From contig NZ_JAIVLF010000006.1 of NCBI RefSeq assembly GCF_020524485.1, positions 372,001-436,000 on the forward strand: DNA of 64,000 nucleotides, written 5' to 3'. The notes beneath the pieces were generated by a model. The model saw only the letters and a program-made list of their open reading frames with translations. It made no database searches and was not told the origin of the DNA. This DNA is from Novosphingobium profundi (GTDB taxonomy: Bacteria; Pseudomonadota; Alphaproteobacteria; Sphingomonadales; Sphingomonadaceae). A program made the position numbers and the translations under genes. Of the stretch, positions 43,208-51,229 are shown piece after piece. Positions within the stretch are counted from its first letter, which is position 1, and each line of letters opens with the position of its first letter.

Positions 43208-43633
43208 TCAGGCCATCTGGATGTAGTCGCGCAGTGCCGCCGCCTCGCCTTCCACCTTGTCGATCCGGTACTTCACGATGTCGCCGATCGAGACGAAGCC
43301 GACCATGCGGCCCCCTTCGACCACCGGCAAGTGGCGGATGCGGCGCTTGGTCATCATCGCCAGCGCGGTCATGGCAGAGGTTGTGGGATCGACCGTGACG
43401 GCGGGCGCGGTCATCACCTCACGTACGGGCTTGTCGAGGAGCTCTGCGCCGAATTCGCGCAGGCGGTAGAGCACGTCGCGCTCGGAAAAGATGCCTGCGA
43501 TGGAATCCCCGTCCATCACCGGCATCGCGCCGATGCGGCGCTCGGCAAGAAGCCCGGCAGCCTCGCGCACCGTGGCCGAGGCGGGGCAGGTTACAATGTC
43601 GTGGCGGCCTTCGATTATCCTTTCAATCGTCAT
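43208..43633 (-). CDS. Tandem CBS-domain protein
   Basis: Cytoplasmic protein of 141 residues made of two CBS domains forming one Bateman module, probably sensing an adenosine-containing ligand. CBS1 covers IITVRE-like start to GIFSERDVLYRL (about 20-65), CBS2 covers VREVMTAPAVTVDPTTSAMTALAMM to VSIGDIVKYRI. This stand-alone type is common in alphaproteobacteria. Its own promoter must lie in the divergent region holding repeat copy 6. Confidence 0.87.
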   Translation of the reverse strand: MTIERIIEGRHDIVTCPASATVREAAGLLAERRIGAMPVMDGDSIAGIFSERDVLYRLREFGAELLDKPVREVMTAPAVTVDPTTSAMTALAMMTKRRIRHLPVVEGGRMVGFVSIGDIVKYRIDKVEGEAAALRDYIQMA

Positions 43634-43969
43634 CCTGATCTCCCTGTTCTTGAGCGACAGCGCCGGACTCGTTGGACCGGCCCGAAAGAGAATACCACAG
43701 GCCGCAGCTGCCTACTACTTGCGGAGCTTTCCCGGGGGGGAGGCTTAGGATTGCTCGGGCGAGAAGTATAAGGGCGAAAAAGGAAATAGTGATTCAAGGG
43801 GTTATTACCCCTTGACCCCCGAACTGCCTGCCGCACCTCTCTTAGCCATACGTGGCGCGCGTAAGGTGAGGTTGACCGTTCTGGGAGCCCGAGGGCGATG
43901 GCCCTCGGAATCCGTCTCCTCGCCTTGGCCCCCTTGCAGTGAACTACACAAAGGAGCAGAGGTGACCCT
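43634..43969. other. Divergent intergenic region with repeat copy 6
   Basis: 336 bp between the CBS gene (minus) and the small membrane protein gene (plus). It holds repeat copy 6 and otherwise shows no gene or recognisable RNA. It is the only full copy in a divergent rather than post-stop-codon position, so it must affect promoters rather than 3' ends here. Confidence 0.6.
43794..43908 (+). repeat. Dispersed double-hairpin repeat, copy 6 (covarying stem)
   Basis: Left hairpin (43794-43815) reads TCAAGGGGT / ACCCCTTGA with loop TATT: the last stem pair is T-A, where all other full copies have C-G, a compensatory double change. Right hairpin CCGAGGGC / GCCCTCGG is at 43889-43908, with inner arms containing CACCT and AGGTGAG. 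Confidence 0.88.
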
Positions 43970-44266
43970 ATGGTCCCCCCTTCCCCCCTCGATGATCCCG
44001 AGAAGGCCGCGCACGCCTGGGCGCGCTACCTGCGCATCATGCGCTGGATGATGCTGGTCACGGTCGGCTTCGTCGCCGCGGCGATCTATCTGCTCTACCG
44101 TTCCAACGGCGCAGTCTCGATCCACTTCTACATCGCCGCCGCGCTCGGCGTGGGATTCACGATGTTGCTGGCCTCGGCGCTGATGGGCCTCGCGTTCCTG
44201 TCGAGCGGGACGGGGCATGACGAATCTATCGTCGATCCCCTGGAGGATGAGCGCAACGCGCCCTAA
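43970..44266 (+). CDS. Small two-helix membrane protein, hypothetical
   Basis: Protein of 98 residues with two predicted transmembrane helices (WMMLVTVGFVAAAIYLLY and FYIAAALGVGFTMLLASALMGLAFL) and charged ends, the C-terminus being acidic (DESIVDPLEDER). I do not recognise a named family with confidence; similar small inner-membrane proteins are widespread in sphingomonads. It ends 9 nt before the convergent ferredoxin gene's stop. Function unknown. Confidence 0.7.
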   Translation: MVPPSPLDDPEKAAHAWARYLRIMRWMMLVTVGFVAAAIYLLYRSNGAVSIHFYIAAALGVGFTMLLASALMGLAFLSSGTGHDESIVDPLEDERNAP

Positions 44267-44275
44267 GGGCTGGCT

Positions 44276-44653
44276 TCAGGCCTCTTCGGGAGGGCGCAGC
44301 CGGTAGCGCTCGACCGGGCGGCCGTCGATGAGGTGCTCCTGGATGATCTCTTCCAGGACGTCCTCGGTGCACGAATGGTACCAGACCCCGTCGGGCCAGA
44401 CGACCGCGACCGGTCCTGCCGTGCAGATGCGCAGGCAATCCGCCTTGGAGCGGGCAATGCCCCCCTGCCCTTCGAGCCCCAGCTGCTTCAGGCGCTTCTT
44501 GAGGTATTTCCAGGCAGCCGCACCCTTTTCAGGCGAGCAGCACTTGGCCTTCTGGGGCTCGGCGCACAGGAAGATGTGGCGCGAGACCTCCTCGCCCCCG
44601 GCCTTGGCGAGCGCGGCGCGCGCAATGCGAAGCTCGGCCTCGCTCGCGCTCAC
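44276..44653 (-). CDS. (2Fe-2S) thioredoxin-like ferredoxin
   Basis: Thioredoxin-fold 2Fe-2S ferredoxin of 125 residues. Cysteines suited to the cluster are in HIFLCAEPQKAKCCSPEKG and in DCLRICTAGP; VVWPDGVWYHSCTEDVLEEIIQEHL is the usual C-terminal portion. The start is a GTG that overlaps the stop of the thioesterase gene (GTGA), so the two are translationally coupled. Electron partner unknown. Confidence 0.87.
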   Translation of the reverse strand: MSASEAELRIARAALAKAGGEEVSRHIFLCAEPQKAKCCSPEKGAAAWKYLKKRLKQLGLEGQGGIARSKADCLRICTAGPVAVVWPDGVWYHSCTEDVLEEIIQEHLIDGRPVERYRLRPPEEA

Positions 44654-45072
44654 GGGCGCAGCGTCCAGTCGTTGAGAAGCTCTGGAATGGTGACCGTCTT
44701 CCCCGAAGCGTCAACCGCCACCGTTACGCAGCGCGAGAAGACCACAGGCACGTCGTTCTGGGTGACGACGTGAATCATGGTCATGGAGGTGCGCCCGACG
44801 CGTTCGACCGCGCAGGCGATGGTCACCGGGTCGGGATAGTGCGTCTGGTCCAGGTATTCGAGATTGAGGCTGACCACCATCGTGCTGAGCCCGGTGAGGT
44901 GCTTGCGGTAGCCTGAGGCCTCGTAGAAGCGCACACGTGCGTCCTCGACGTAGGCCGCCATGGTGACGTTGTTGATGTGCCGGTTGAGATCGAGATCGGC
45001 AAAGCGCGGGACGATCTCGTGGTGAAAGGGGTAACGGTTGGCGTCGAGCAGCGCGGGATCAGGTTTGGCCAT
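44650..45072 (-). CDS. Acyl-CoA thioesterase (4HBT hotdog family)
   Basis: Hotdog-fold thioesterase of 140 residues in the 4-hydroxybenzoyl-CoA/YbgC-like group. The core FADLDLNRHINNVTMAAYVEDARVRFYE carries the catalytic aspartate and the helical motif; MVVSLNLEYLDQTHYPDPVTI follows. The substrate cannot be predicted. It starts about 75 nt downstream of the popZ-like gene and overlaps the ferredoxin gene start. In many relatives valS sits in this position instead. Confidence 0.87.
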   Translation of the reverse strand: MAKPDPALLDANRYPFHHEIVPRFADLDLNRHINNVTMAAYVEDARVRFYEASGYRKHLTGLSTMVVSLNLEYLDQTHYPDPVTIACAVERVGRTSMTMIHVVTQNDVPVVFSRCVTVAVDASGKTVTIPELLNDWTLRP

Positions 45073-45146
45073 GGCCGATCAGGTAGGCAGTACCCGGGCC
45101 AAGGTCCAGCCCCTGAAGGCGCTCTCGCCCTGCCTTGTCCGCCCTG

Positions 45147-45611
45147 TCAGACCTTCTTGCCGACGATGCGCGCGATCTCGTCGGCGACGAGGCGCTCGAC
45201 CATCGGAGGCAGGTTGCGGTCGAGCCATTCGGCGAGCGCAGGGCGCAGCAGCTCGCGCGTGAGGTCTTCAAGCGAAGTTTCGCCCGAGCGCACGATGCGC
45301 GGTTTCATGCCGGGTTCGGACATCATCGCCAGTGCGGCGAGGGAATCCTGCATCGACTTGCGGCTCTGTGGCTGGAGCAGCGACGTGTCGTCCCGGGTGG
45401 GCGGGGTCTGCGGCGCATCGTCGGCGAGCGCTTCGGCCTCGTCGAGCTCAAGCACCGATTCCTCGTAGCGGGAAACAGGGGTCGGTTCGGGCTCGGCATG
45501 GGCGCTCGCCCCTTGCGCATTGGCACCGATTCCCGAGAGCGTCTCGCGCGCGATCACCTTCTTGATCGACTGGAGAATCTCCTCGACCGAAGGTTCGCCG
45601 TTGTGACCCAT
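45147..45611 (-). CDS. popZ: PopZ-like polar organising protein (DUF2497)
   Basis: Protein of 154 residues of the DUF2497 family, which includes Caulobacter PopZ, the polar scaffold that tethers ParB-parS. The N-terminal helix PSVEEILQSIKKVIARE and the C-terminal assembly helices (RELLRPALAEWLDRNLPPMVERLVADEIARIVGKK) are conserved; between them is an acidic, Pro-rich disordered linker (about residues 30-90). It follows tolC on the same strand, a conserved alphaproteobacterial order. A role in origin anchoring is inferred from family and from proximity to oriC and parABS. Confidence 0.85.
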   Translation of the reverse strand: MGHNGEPSVEEILQSIKKVIARETLSGIGANAQGASAHAEPEPTPVSRYEESVLELDEAEALADDAPQTPPTRDDTSLLQPQSRKSMQDSLAALAMMSEPGMKPRIVRSGETSLEDLTRELLRPALAEWLDRNLPPMVERLVADEIARIVGKKV

Positions 45612-45661
45612 CTCGTAAAAACCCTTAAAAAGCAGGCCCTCGAGTCGGGCGCGCGGTAGAT

Positions 45662-47116
45662 CTAGCTTTCCGGAATGTCGCCGTCCTGGACCGGCGTGTC
45701 AACGGTGCGCGTCGAACGGGCCACAGGTGCGGGGTCGCTTTCCCAGTCGAAGATCTTGTCGTGGACGCGCTCGTAATTGACCTCGGGGTCGTAGAGAATG
45801 CCGCCTTCGAGGTTGAGATCGCGCGCTTCGGCGCGGCCCATCGCGGCCAGCAGGGTGAAGCCGGCGACATAGGCGTTGCGCTGCGCGGTGACGAGATCGG
45901 TCTGCGCGTTCAGGTATTCCTGCTCGGCATTCAGGATATCGAGGATCGTGCGGTTGCCCACCGAGTTCTCGGCGCGCACGCCTTCAAGACTAAGTTCACT
46001 GGCATCGACCGCGACTTGCGAGGATTCGATGAGGTCGAGCGCGGCCTTGTAGGCGGTGAAGGCCGAGCGGACCTGCGCGATCACGTCGCGTTCGGCGGCG
46101 ATTTCCTGTTCGAGCGCGGCCGAGGCCTGAGCCTGGGCCTGGCGGCGCTGGGCCGCGGGGAGGCCGCCCTGGAAGAGGGGAATCGAGACCTGGGCGCCGA
46201 TCTGCGCCTGGCGGTCGGTCTGCGGCACGGCGCTGCTGCCCACACCGCCCAGCGTATCGAGGTAGTTGCTGTAGCTGCCCCGCCCGAACAGCGCGAGGGT
46301 GGGCAGGCGCCCGGCTCCGGCAACGTCGATGTCCTTTTCCGCAGCCCGGCTGGACTCGCGCGCGGAGATCAGCGCGGGGTTGTTGTCGAGCGCGACCATC
46401 ACCGCCTCGCGCGCGTCGTCCGGCAGGCCGGGAAGGGGCGGAGGCGGGGCCAGCGCTTCGGGCGCCTTGCCCACCAGCTGGATGTAGGTTTCGCGCGCGG
46501 CGGCAAGCGTCGCCTCGGCGCTCAGCACGTTGCTCTGCGCCAGCGCCAGGCGCGACTGCGACTGCGCGACGTCGGTGCGCGTGACATCGCCGATCTCGAA
46601 ACGGTCGCGCGTGGCCTGCAGGTTGACCTCCAGCACCGCGACGTTCTTGCGGTTGAGCCCGACCAGGGCCTCGCCCCGGATCACGTCCATGTAGGCCGCG
46701 ACGACGTTGGCAAAGAGCTGGCTCTCACTGGCGCGCAGGTCCGCCTGGCCCGCGCCGACGCGGATCTTGGCCGCCTTGACGCGGTTCTTGACCGCGCCGC
46801 CCGAATAGATCGGCACCTGCACATCGCCCTGCCCGGACAGCAGGCGTTCGGGTGCGGTGAACGAGGTGCGGCTGGTCACCACGAACTCGGTGTAGGTGCC
46901 CGAGACGCTGGCGCTGGGAAGGCCGGCTGCGCGGGCAATCGCCACGTTCTCGTCCACGCCGCGCTGGCCCGAACGTGCCGCTTCCAGCGTTGGGTTGGTC
47001 TGGTAGGCCTGGACGAGAGCTTCGCGCAAGGTATCGGCCCGCGCCGGAAGCACCCCGGCGAGGCTGATCAGTGCAGCGCCTGTCATCATCCCGGCACGCC
47101 GCGCGAGCCGGGACAT
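45662..47116 (-). CDS. tolC: TolC family outer membrane efflux/secretion protein
   Basis: Outer-membrane channel of 484 residues for type I secretion and efflux. A signal peptide (ALISLAGVLPARA) precedes two OEP repeats: first with TLREALVQAYQTNPTLEAARSG, QRGVDENVAIARAAGLPSASVSG, second with DDAREAVMVALDNNPALISARESSRAAEKD; the region TQAQRNAYVAGFTLLAAMG is typical near the end. It lies 2 nt downstream of the PIMT-like gene and upstream of popZ; that three-gene order is conserved in alphaproteobacteria. No inner-membrane pump gene is adjacent. Confidence 0.93.
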   Translation of the reverse strand: MSRLARRAGMMTGAALISLAGVLPARADTLREALVQAYQTNPTLEAARSGQRGVDENVAIARAAGLPSASVSGTYTEFVVTSRTSFTAPERLLSGQGDVQVPIYSGGAVKNRVKAAKIRVGAGQADLRASESQLFANVVAAYMDVIRGEALVGLNRKNVAVLEVNLQATRDRFEIGDVTRTDVAQSQSRLALAQSNVLSAEATLAAARETYIQLVGKAPEALAPPPPLPGLPDDAREAVMVALDNNPALISARESSRAAEKDIDVAGAGRLPTLALFGRGSYSNYLDTLGGVGSSAVPQTDRQAQIGAQVSIPLFQGGLPAAQRRQAQAQASAALEQEIAAERDVIAQVRSAFTAYKAALDLIESSQVAVDASELSLEGVRAENSVGNRTILDILNAEQEYLNAQTDLVTAQRNAYVAGFTLLAAMGRAEARDLNLEGGILYDPEVNYERVHDKIFDWESDPAPVARSTRTVDTPVQDGDIPES

Positions 47117-47118
47117 GG

Positions 47119-47718
47119 TCAGAAGCTCCAGCGCTTGGGCGCTGCGAATTCGGGAACGGCGGGAATGCCCTGCTCGTGGACGGGCAGGAGGGCCAGGTGG
47201 CCGGCCGTCTTGACGCCCACGGCGAGACGCGAGACACCGCGCAGGATTTCGCCGGTGACCACGCGGCCCTCGTCCTCCAGGCGGGCGACGAGCGCTTCGG
47301 GCAGTTCCTCGGCCGCGCCGTCGACCAGGATCAGGTCGTAGCCGCCCTGGCCGGCTTCGAGCGCCTGTGCCGGGGTGATCGTGTCGAACTCGGCGACGAG
47401 CGTGCGCAGCAGCGCGGCGTAGTAGCCGTTGGCATCGCCCACCAGCAGGATCTTCTTCGCCTGGGTCGGGTCAGCCTCGGTCAGCGCGGCGCCGTAGAAC
47501 AGCGGGGCGGCCAGGAAACGGCCTTCGCCCAGCGGCACCGCGCGGTCGATGTAGGCGGCGTCCTTCCAGTCCGCAGGCACGAAGTCTTCGCGCGCGACGC
47601 TGGCCATCGCGGTCAGCACCCAGGGCTCGTTGACGCCGCTGGTGCGCAGCTGGCTGGAGATCATCGCGCGGCGGGCTTCGTTCGGCGCGGTGGCGGACCG
47701 GTCCTCGGTCAGGGTCAT
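47119..47718 (-). CDS. PIMT-like protein (degenerate protein-L-isoaspartate methyltransferase)
   Basis: Protein of 199 residues similar to protein-L-isoaspartate O-methyltransferase, with ARRAMISSQLRTSGV, REDFVPADW and AYIDRAVPLGEGRFLA. The SAM-binding glycine loop, normally close to EIGTGSGY, reads LLVGDANGY, and the downstream active-site sequences are also altered, so methyltransferase activity is doubtful. ATG 47718 is preferred to 47736. It forms a tight pair with tolC (2 nt gap), suggesting a role in envelope biology instead of damage repair. Confidence 0.78.
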   Translation of the reverse strand: MTLTEDRSATAPNEARRAMISSQLRTSGVNEPWVLTAMASVAREDFVPADWKDAAYIDRAVPLGEGRFLAAPLFYGAALTEADPTQAKKILLVGDANGYYAALLRTLVAEFDTITPAQALEAGQGGYDLILVDGAAEELPEALVARLEDEGRVVTGEILRGVSRLAVGVKTAGHLALLPVHEQGIPAVPEFAAPKRWSF

Positions 47719-47964
47719 CTGTTCACTATCCCTCAAGCAAGCGCGGCTGTCGGGCCTGATGGTCCCAGGCAGAAGATGCGCGCGGATAAGTCGGCTTTTG
47801 CAAAGCGCCTTCTAGGCCAAGGAGGCCTTCGGGCTCAAGTGCTTTGAACGGCACTGGTCGATCCATCTTGACGCTTTGACGATGGGGGGCACGCGGCCTA
47901 TGGGAACTCGCAAAAGCACAACAGGTCCCAAGTCCGGGGCCGCGCAACAGGAGCGTTTGATCCC

Positions 47965-49488
47965 ATGGCCGAAATGGTGACTATCCGCGAAGACGACCTG
48001 ATCGAAAGTGTCGCCGACGCCCTGCAGTACATCAGCTACTACCACCCGATGGACTACATCCGCGCGCTGGGCGAGGCCTACGAGGCCGAGCAGGGCCCCG
48101 CCGCGAAGGACGCGATCGCGCAGATTCTCACCAATTCGCGCATGTGCGCCGAGGGCCACCGCCCGATCTGCCAGGACACCGGCATCGTCAACGTCTTCAT
48201 CGAGTGGGGCCAGAACTGCCGCCTCGAAAGCGACCGCTCGCTGCAGGAAGTGGTCGATGAAGGCGTGCGCCGTGCTTACGGCAACAAGGAAAACAAGCTG
48301 CGCGCCTCGGTGCTGGCGGACCCCGCCTTCACCCGTCGCAACACCAAGGACAACACGCCTTCGGTGCTTTCGGTCTCGATGGTTCCGGGCAACAAGATCA
48401 CCGTCGACGTGGCGGCCAAGGGCGGCGGCTCGGAAGCCAAGTCCAAGTTCAAGATGATGAATCCCAGCGACAACATCGTCGACTGGGTGCTGGAAATGCT
48501 GCCCCAGATGGGTGCGGGCTGGTGCCCGCCGGGCATGCTGGGCATCGGCATCGGCGGCACCGCCGAGCACTGCGTCAAGCTTGCCAAGCAGAGCCTCATG
48601 GACCCCATCGACATGGGTCAGCTCAAGGCGCGCGGCCCCCAGAACGACATCGAGGCGCTGCGCATCGAGATCTTCGACAAGGTCAACGCGATGGGCATCG
48701 GCGCGCAGGGGCTGGGCGGCCTTGCCACCATCCTCGACGTCAAGATCCTCGACTGGCCGTGCCACGCGGCGAACAAGCCGGTCGCGATGATCCCCAACTG
48801 CGCGGCGACCCGCCACGCGCACTTCACGCTGGACGGTTCGGGCCCGAGCTACCTCGAAAAGCCCAACCTCGCCGACTGGCCGCAGGTGGAATGGAAGCCG
48901 AGCAAGGAAGCCATCCGCGTCGATCTCGACACCCTCACCCCCGAGGACGTGAAGAGCTGGAAGCAGGGCGACCGCCTGCTGCTGAACGGCAAGATGCTGA
49001 CCGGCCGTGACGCCGCGCACAAGCGCATCCAGGACATGCTCGCCAAGGGCGAGGAACTCCCCGTCGATTTCAAGGGCCGCGTGATCTACTACGTGGGTCC
49101 CGTCGACCCGGTGCGCGACGAAGTCGTCGGCCCGGCCGGTCCCACGACCGCAACGCGCATGGACAAGTTCATGGACACCATGCTCGAACAGGGCCTCCTG
49201 GCGTGCGTGGGCAAGGCGGAGCGCGGGCCCGCCGCGACCGAGTCCATTGCCAAGCACGAATCCTCGTACCTCATGGCGGTCGGCGGCGCGGCCTACCTCG
49301 TGTCCCGCGCGATCAAGGAAGCCAAGGTCGTGGGCTTCGAGGACCTGGGCATGGAAGCGATCTACGAGTTCACCGTCGAGGATATGCCGGTGACCGTGGC
49401 GGTCGATTCCGAAGGCAAGAACGTCCACCAGCTCGCCCCGCTGGTGTGGCAGGAAAAGATCGCCAAGGAGCACCTGCTCGCCGACTGA
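47965..49488 (+). CDS. fumA: Fumarate hydratase, class I
   Basis: Iron-sulfur fumarase of 507 residues that interconverts fumarate and malate in the TCA cycle. The N-terminal alpha part has RPICQDTGIVNVFIEWGQ with a cluster cysteine, GMLGIGIGGTAEHCVKLAKQSL with another, and IPNCAATRHAHF; the C-terminal beta part has GRDAAHKRIQDML and YYVGPVDP and KAERGP. Oxygen-sensitive class I fumarase is a known alternative to FumC. Intrinsic terminator and repeat copy 7 follow. Confidence 0.94.
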   Translation: MAEMVTIREDDLIESVADALQYISYYHPMDYIRALGEAYEAEQGPAAKDAIAQILTNSRMCAEGHRPICQDTGIVNVFIEWGQNCRLESDRSLQEVVDEGVRRAYGNKENKLRASVLADPAFTRRNTKDNTPSVLSVSMVPGNKITVDVAAKGGGSEAKSKFKMMNPSDNIVDWVLEMLPQMGAGWCPPGMLGIGIGGTAEHCVKLAKQSLMDPIDMGQLKARGPQNDIEALRIEIFDKVNAMGIGAQGLGGLATILDVKILDWPCHAANKPVAMIPNCAATRHAHFTLDGSGPSYLEKPNLADWPQVEWKPSKEAIRVDLDTLTPEDVKSWKQGDRLLLNGKMLTGRDAAHKRIQDMLAKGEELPVDFKGRVIYYVGPVDPVRDEVVGPAGPTTATRMDKFMDTMLEQGLLACVGKAERGPAATESIAKHESSYLMAVGGAAYLVSRAIKEAKVVGFEDLGMEAIYEFTVEDMPVTVAVDSEGKNVHQLAPLVWQEKIAKEHLLAD

Positions 49489-49514
49489 GCGGGAAGACCT
49501 TTGCGAACCTGAAG

Positions 49515-49547
49515 ACGGGCGGGCGGCGCAAGCTGACCCGCCCGTTT
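49515..49547 (+). terminator. Intrinsic terminator after fumA
   Basis: ACGGGCGGG (49515-49523) pairs perfectly with CCCGCCCGT (49537-49545), followed by TT; 27 nt after the fumA stop codon. Confidence 0.6.
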
Positions 49548-49566
49548 CGCTGTCAGGGGTAAATAT

Positions 49567-49680
49567 TCAAGGGGCCATTGCCCCTTGACCCCAAAACGGG
49601 CGGCCTCACCTTTCTCAAGCAACGCGGCGCGTGGAAGGTGAGCCAGACGGTATGGGGAGCCCGAGGGCGATGGCCCTCGG
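49567..49680 (+). repeat. Dispersed double-hairpin repeat, copy 7
   Basis: Left hairpin TCAAGGGGC / GCCCCTTGA (loop CATT) at 49567-49588, right hairpin CCGAGGGC / GCCCTCGG at 49661-49680, with CTCACCT and AGGTGAG between them. It follows the fumA terminator and precedes the histidine kinase gene by 117 nt. Confidence 0.87.
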
Positions 49681-49797
49681 AACTTTATTTATTTCCCGCT
49701 CCTGCCAGGCGATCCGCGCACCTCTCGACAAAAAGCCGTTGCGAACCGACCGGGGAACTGGCCTGATCCCCCTCGCCGGGGGTAAGGCGGGGGAACA

Positions 49798-51222
49798 ATG
49801 GCCATCGTATCTGAAAATCCACGCGTTCCTGCGCGCATGGTGCTGCTTTCGCTGGCAGCGCTCTGGGCGTGCTATTTCATCGTCGCGACTGTGCGCGGGG
49901 CCTTCATGGGCTTTGATTTCGCCTGGCCGATCATTTCGCGAAGGCTGACGATCTGTCTGCTCTCGATGATGGTCATGGCCGCAGTCTGGCCGCTGCTCCA
50001 GATGCTCGACCGCAAGTCGAACCTGGTGCGCCTCGTGATCGTGCTGGTGGGCGCCTTGCCGCTTGCCCTGCTCCTCAGCCTCATCAACGCGATGGTCTTT
50101 GCCGACCTGGAAATGGCGATGAAGGCGGCCGACAAGGAAGGCCTGACCCAGATCGACCCGGGCAAGGTCCGCGTGATGCAGGATGAGGCGGGCAACATCC
50201 TTGTCGATCTGCCCAAGTCGTCCTCGCGCGATGCCGCGCCTGAGGCGCCGCCTGCACCGCCAGCTCCTCCCGTCACGAGTTCGGCCGTGCCCGATGTCGT
50301 TCCCGGCATGAGCGATGATGCCGGCCCGCTGCTCGACGATACCGGCCGCGGTCCTGCTTCGGCGGGCATCATGCCGGGCGCGGAAGGCGGCATCACCATC
50401 CGCACCAACGGCGGCGCGCGTGACACCCTGTTCGGGCGCTGGGCGGGCATGGCCGACACGACCTTCGGGCGCTATTTCCTCGTGCTGGCCTGGGCCGCGC
50501 TCTATTTCGCGCTCGCCAAGGCGGAAGAGGCGCGGGCGGCCGAGCGGCGCGAGGGCGAATACCGCCGCGCGGCCGAAGCGGCCGAATTGCGCTCGCTGCG
50601 CTATCAGGTCAATCCACACTTTCTGTTCAACACGCTGAACTCGCTTTCGGCGCTGGTGATGACCGGGCGCCAGGAGGCGGCCGAGACGATGATCCAGACG
50701 CTCTCGACCTTTTACCGCCGCACGCTGAACGGCGATCCCACCAACGACATGCGCCTGCTCGATGAGATCGAGATGCAGAAACTCTACCTCTCGATCGAGG
50801 GGGTACGTTTCCCTAATCGTTTGCAGACCCAATTCACGATTGACGAGGACGTCGCCGATGCGATGGTACCGGGCATGATCCTGCAACCGCTGATCGAGAA
50901 TTCGGTGAAGTACGCGGTCGCGGCCACGCAGCGTCCGGTCACGATCACGATCTCGGCTCGGCGCGGCGAAGGAGAGGACGGTGCGGGCGATCGTCTCGTG
51001 CTTACCGTGCGCGATGATGGCCCCGGCGCGCCCTTGAACAAGGCCGACGGGTGCGGCATCGGATTGACCAATGTGCGCGATCGCTTGCGCGCGCGCTATG
51101 CGAATACGGCCAGGCTGGCCTACGGTCCGCAGGAGGAGGGGGGCTTTGCGACCGTCCTCGACCTGCCGCTGGAGACCGAACAGGGGGCAGCCTGGGCGAG
51201 GGAGACGAGATTTGACGGATAG
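49798..51222 (+). CDS. LytS/YehU-type sensor histidine kinase
   Basis: Membrane sensor kinase of 474 residues. Four hydrophobic segments are visible: three between residues ~18 and 105 and one at about 220-240, separated by a Pro/Ala/Asp-rich extracytoplasmic loop of over 100 residues. The His_kinase domain has the phosphoacceptor H274 in YQVNPHFLFNTLNSLSAL, followed by the ATPase motifs PLIENSVKYAV, VRDDGPGAPL and GIGLTNVRDRLRARY. The ligand is unknown. It pairs with the overlapping or adjacent LytTR regulator gene. Confidence 0.9.
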   Translation: MAIVSENPRVPARMVLLSLAALWACYFIVATVRGAFMGFDFAWPIISRRLTICLLSMMVMAAVWPLLQMLDRKSNLVRLVIVLVGALPLALLLSLINAMVFADLEMAMKAADKEGLTQIDPGKVRVMQDEAGNILVDLPKSSSRDAAPEAPPAPPAPPVTSSAVPDVVPGMSDDAGPLLDDTGRGPASAGIMPGAEGGITIRTNGGARDTLFGRWAGMADTTFGRYFLVLAWAALYFALAKAEEARAAERREGEYRRAAEAAELRSLRYQVNPHFLFNTLNSLSALVMTGRQEAAETMIQTLSTFYRRTLNGDPTNDMRLLDEIEMQKLYLSIEGVRFPNRLQTQFTIDEDVADAMVPGMILQPLIENSVKYAVAATQRPVTITISARRGEGEDGAGDRLVLTVRDDGPGAPLNKADGCGIGLTNVRDRLRARYANTARLAYGPQEEGGFATVLDLPLETEQGAAWARETRFDG

Positions 51223-51229
51223 CAACGCC

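Noticed and set aside
45761..47341. Plus-strand frame of 526 codons opposite tolC and the PIMT-like gene
   Set aside because: No recognisable motif; codon pattern is the complement of the tolC frame.
47812..49473. Long minus-strand frame opposite fumA (553 codons)
   Set aside because: Its composition is His/Arg/Leu-rich without domains and it lies wholly under class I fumarase, so it is an antisense shadow.
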